Source: Bacillota bacterium (GTDB lineage Bacteria; Bacillota; Clostridia; Acetivibrionales; DTU013). Taken from it: a DNA stretch of 15,378 bases. The notes beneath the pieces are model-generated. The model saw nothing but the letters and a program-made list of their open reading frames with translations, did no database searches and was not told where the DNA came from. How positions within the stretch are numbered: position 1 is the first letter of the stretch; each line of letters opens with the position of its first letter. The stretch is from NCBI GenBank assembly GCA_023409615.1, contig JAEYRF010000077.1, positions 1 through 15,378 of the forward strand. Direction: 5' to 3'. Below, in pieces: positions 15,188 through 15,378 of this stretch. The translations under genes were made by a program, and so were the position numbers.

Positions 15188-15378
15188 ATGGAAAGTGTAA
15201 AACTGTTCGAATCTGAGCTTCGTATCATGGCATATATATGGGAACACGATGACCCGCCCGCCAAGGATATCGCCGCGCATTGCCTCAAAACCTACGCGTG
15301 GACGAAAAACACCACCTATTCCATTTTGAACAAGCTCGTTGCGAAAGCCTATATCGAGCGAAGGGAGCCGAACTTCCT
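15188..15378 (+). CDS. BlaI/MecI/CopY-family transcriptional repressor, 3' end outside window
   Basis: The frame starts at ATG 15188 after GGGAGGT (15177-15183) and runs off the window after 63 codons. The visible part is the winged-helix DNA-binding domain of BlaI/MecI-type repressors: LFESELRIMAYIWEHDDP at the start, AKDIAAHC as helix 2, then TKNTTYSILNKLVAKAYIERR covering the recognition helix and wing. Family members are dimers of about 120-130 residues that repress beta-lactamase, copper or other stress genes, and are cleaved or inactivated by a membrane M56 peptidase (BlaR1/MecR1) often encoded next door; that neighbour would lie beyond the window. The codons here are GC-richer than in the defence genes, which may mean that resident chromosome resumes here. 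Confidence 0.85.
   Translation, partial: MESVKLFESELRIMAYIWEHDDPPAKDIAAHCLKTYAWTKNTTYSILNKLVAKAYIERREPNF

Overview
The window looks like a defence and accessory island of a low-to-moderate GC Firmicute, most likely of the class Clostridia. I infer this from the strong AGGAGG-type ribosome binding sites, the use of TTG and CTG starts, the AT-rich codons and a BlaI/MecI-type regulator at the right end. All supported genes are on the + strand. I ran no database search; family names rest on motifs read directly in the proteins.

Layout. (1) Positions 1-1395 hold two unnamed small proteins. The first is cut by the window edge and carries an R-x6-H motif of the HEPN kind. (2) Positions 1677-3884 hold a two-gene operon: a DGQHR/ParB-like protein with a variant DGMQR motif, then an unknown 342-residue protein with a C-terminal RNRIVH (R-x4-H) motif. 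(3) Positions 4197-13844 hold a DISARM class 2-like operon: a DrmE-like protein from a probable CTG start, the helicase DrmA, the DUF1998 protein DrmB, and a cytosine-5 DNA methyltransferase fused at its C terminus to a complete Vsr mismatch endonuclease. No drmC (phospholipase D-type nuclease) gene is present. The operon ends in a decayed fragment that resembles the start of an HNH-type restriction nuclease, with a weak terminator-like hairpin. (4) Positions 14185-15033 encode a lipoprotein of unknown role. (5) From 15188 a BlaI/MecI-type repressor gene runs off the end.

How the parts work together. In DISARM, the DrmA-DrmB complex acts on incoming unmodified DNA, while the methyltransferase marks host DNA (CCWGG in the Bacillus system). 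Vsr repairs T:G mismatches that arise when 5-methylcytosine in CCWGG deaminates. A methyltransferase-Vsr fusion therefore puts the self-marking enzyme and the repair of its mutagenic by-product in one chain.

A striking structural feature is a family of repeats with the core CGAACTTCCCATTATGTTTA. Copies, often in tandem at about 35-36 bp or inverted around a shared 115-bp core, lie in every gap between transcription units: 609-643, 1431-1587, 3981-4135, 14001-14057 and 15118-15165. They fall only between units and never within the DGMQR pair or the DISARM operon. This suggests the units are cassettes bounded by a mobile-element end, a MITE or a recombination site.
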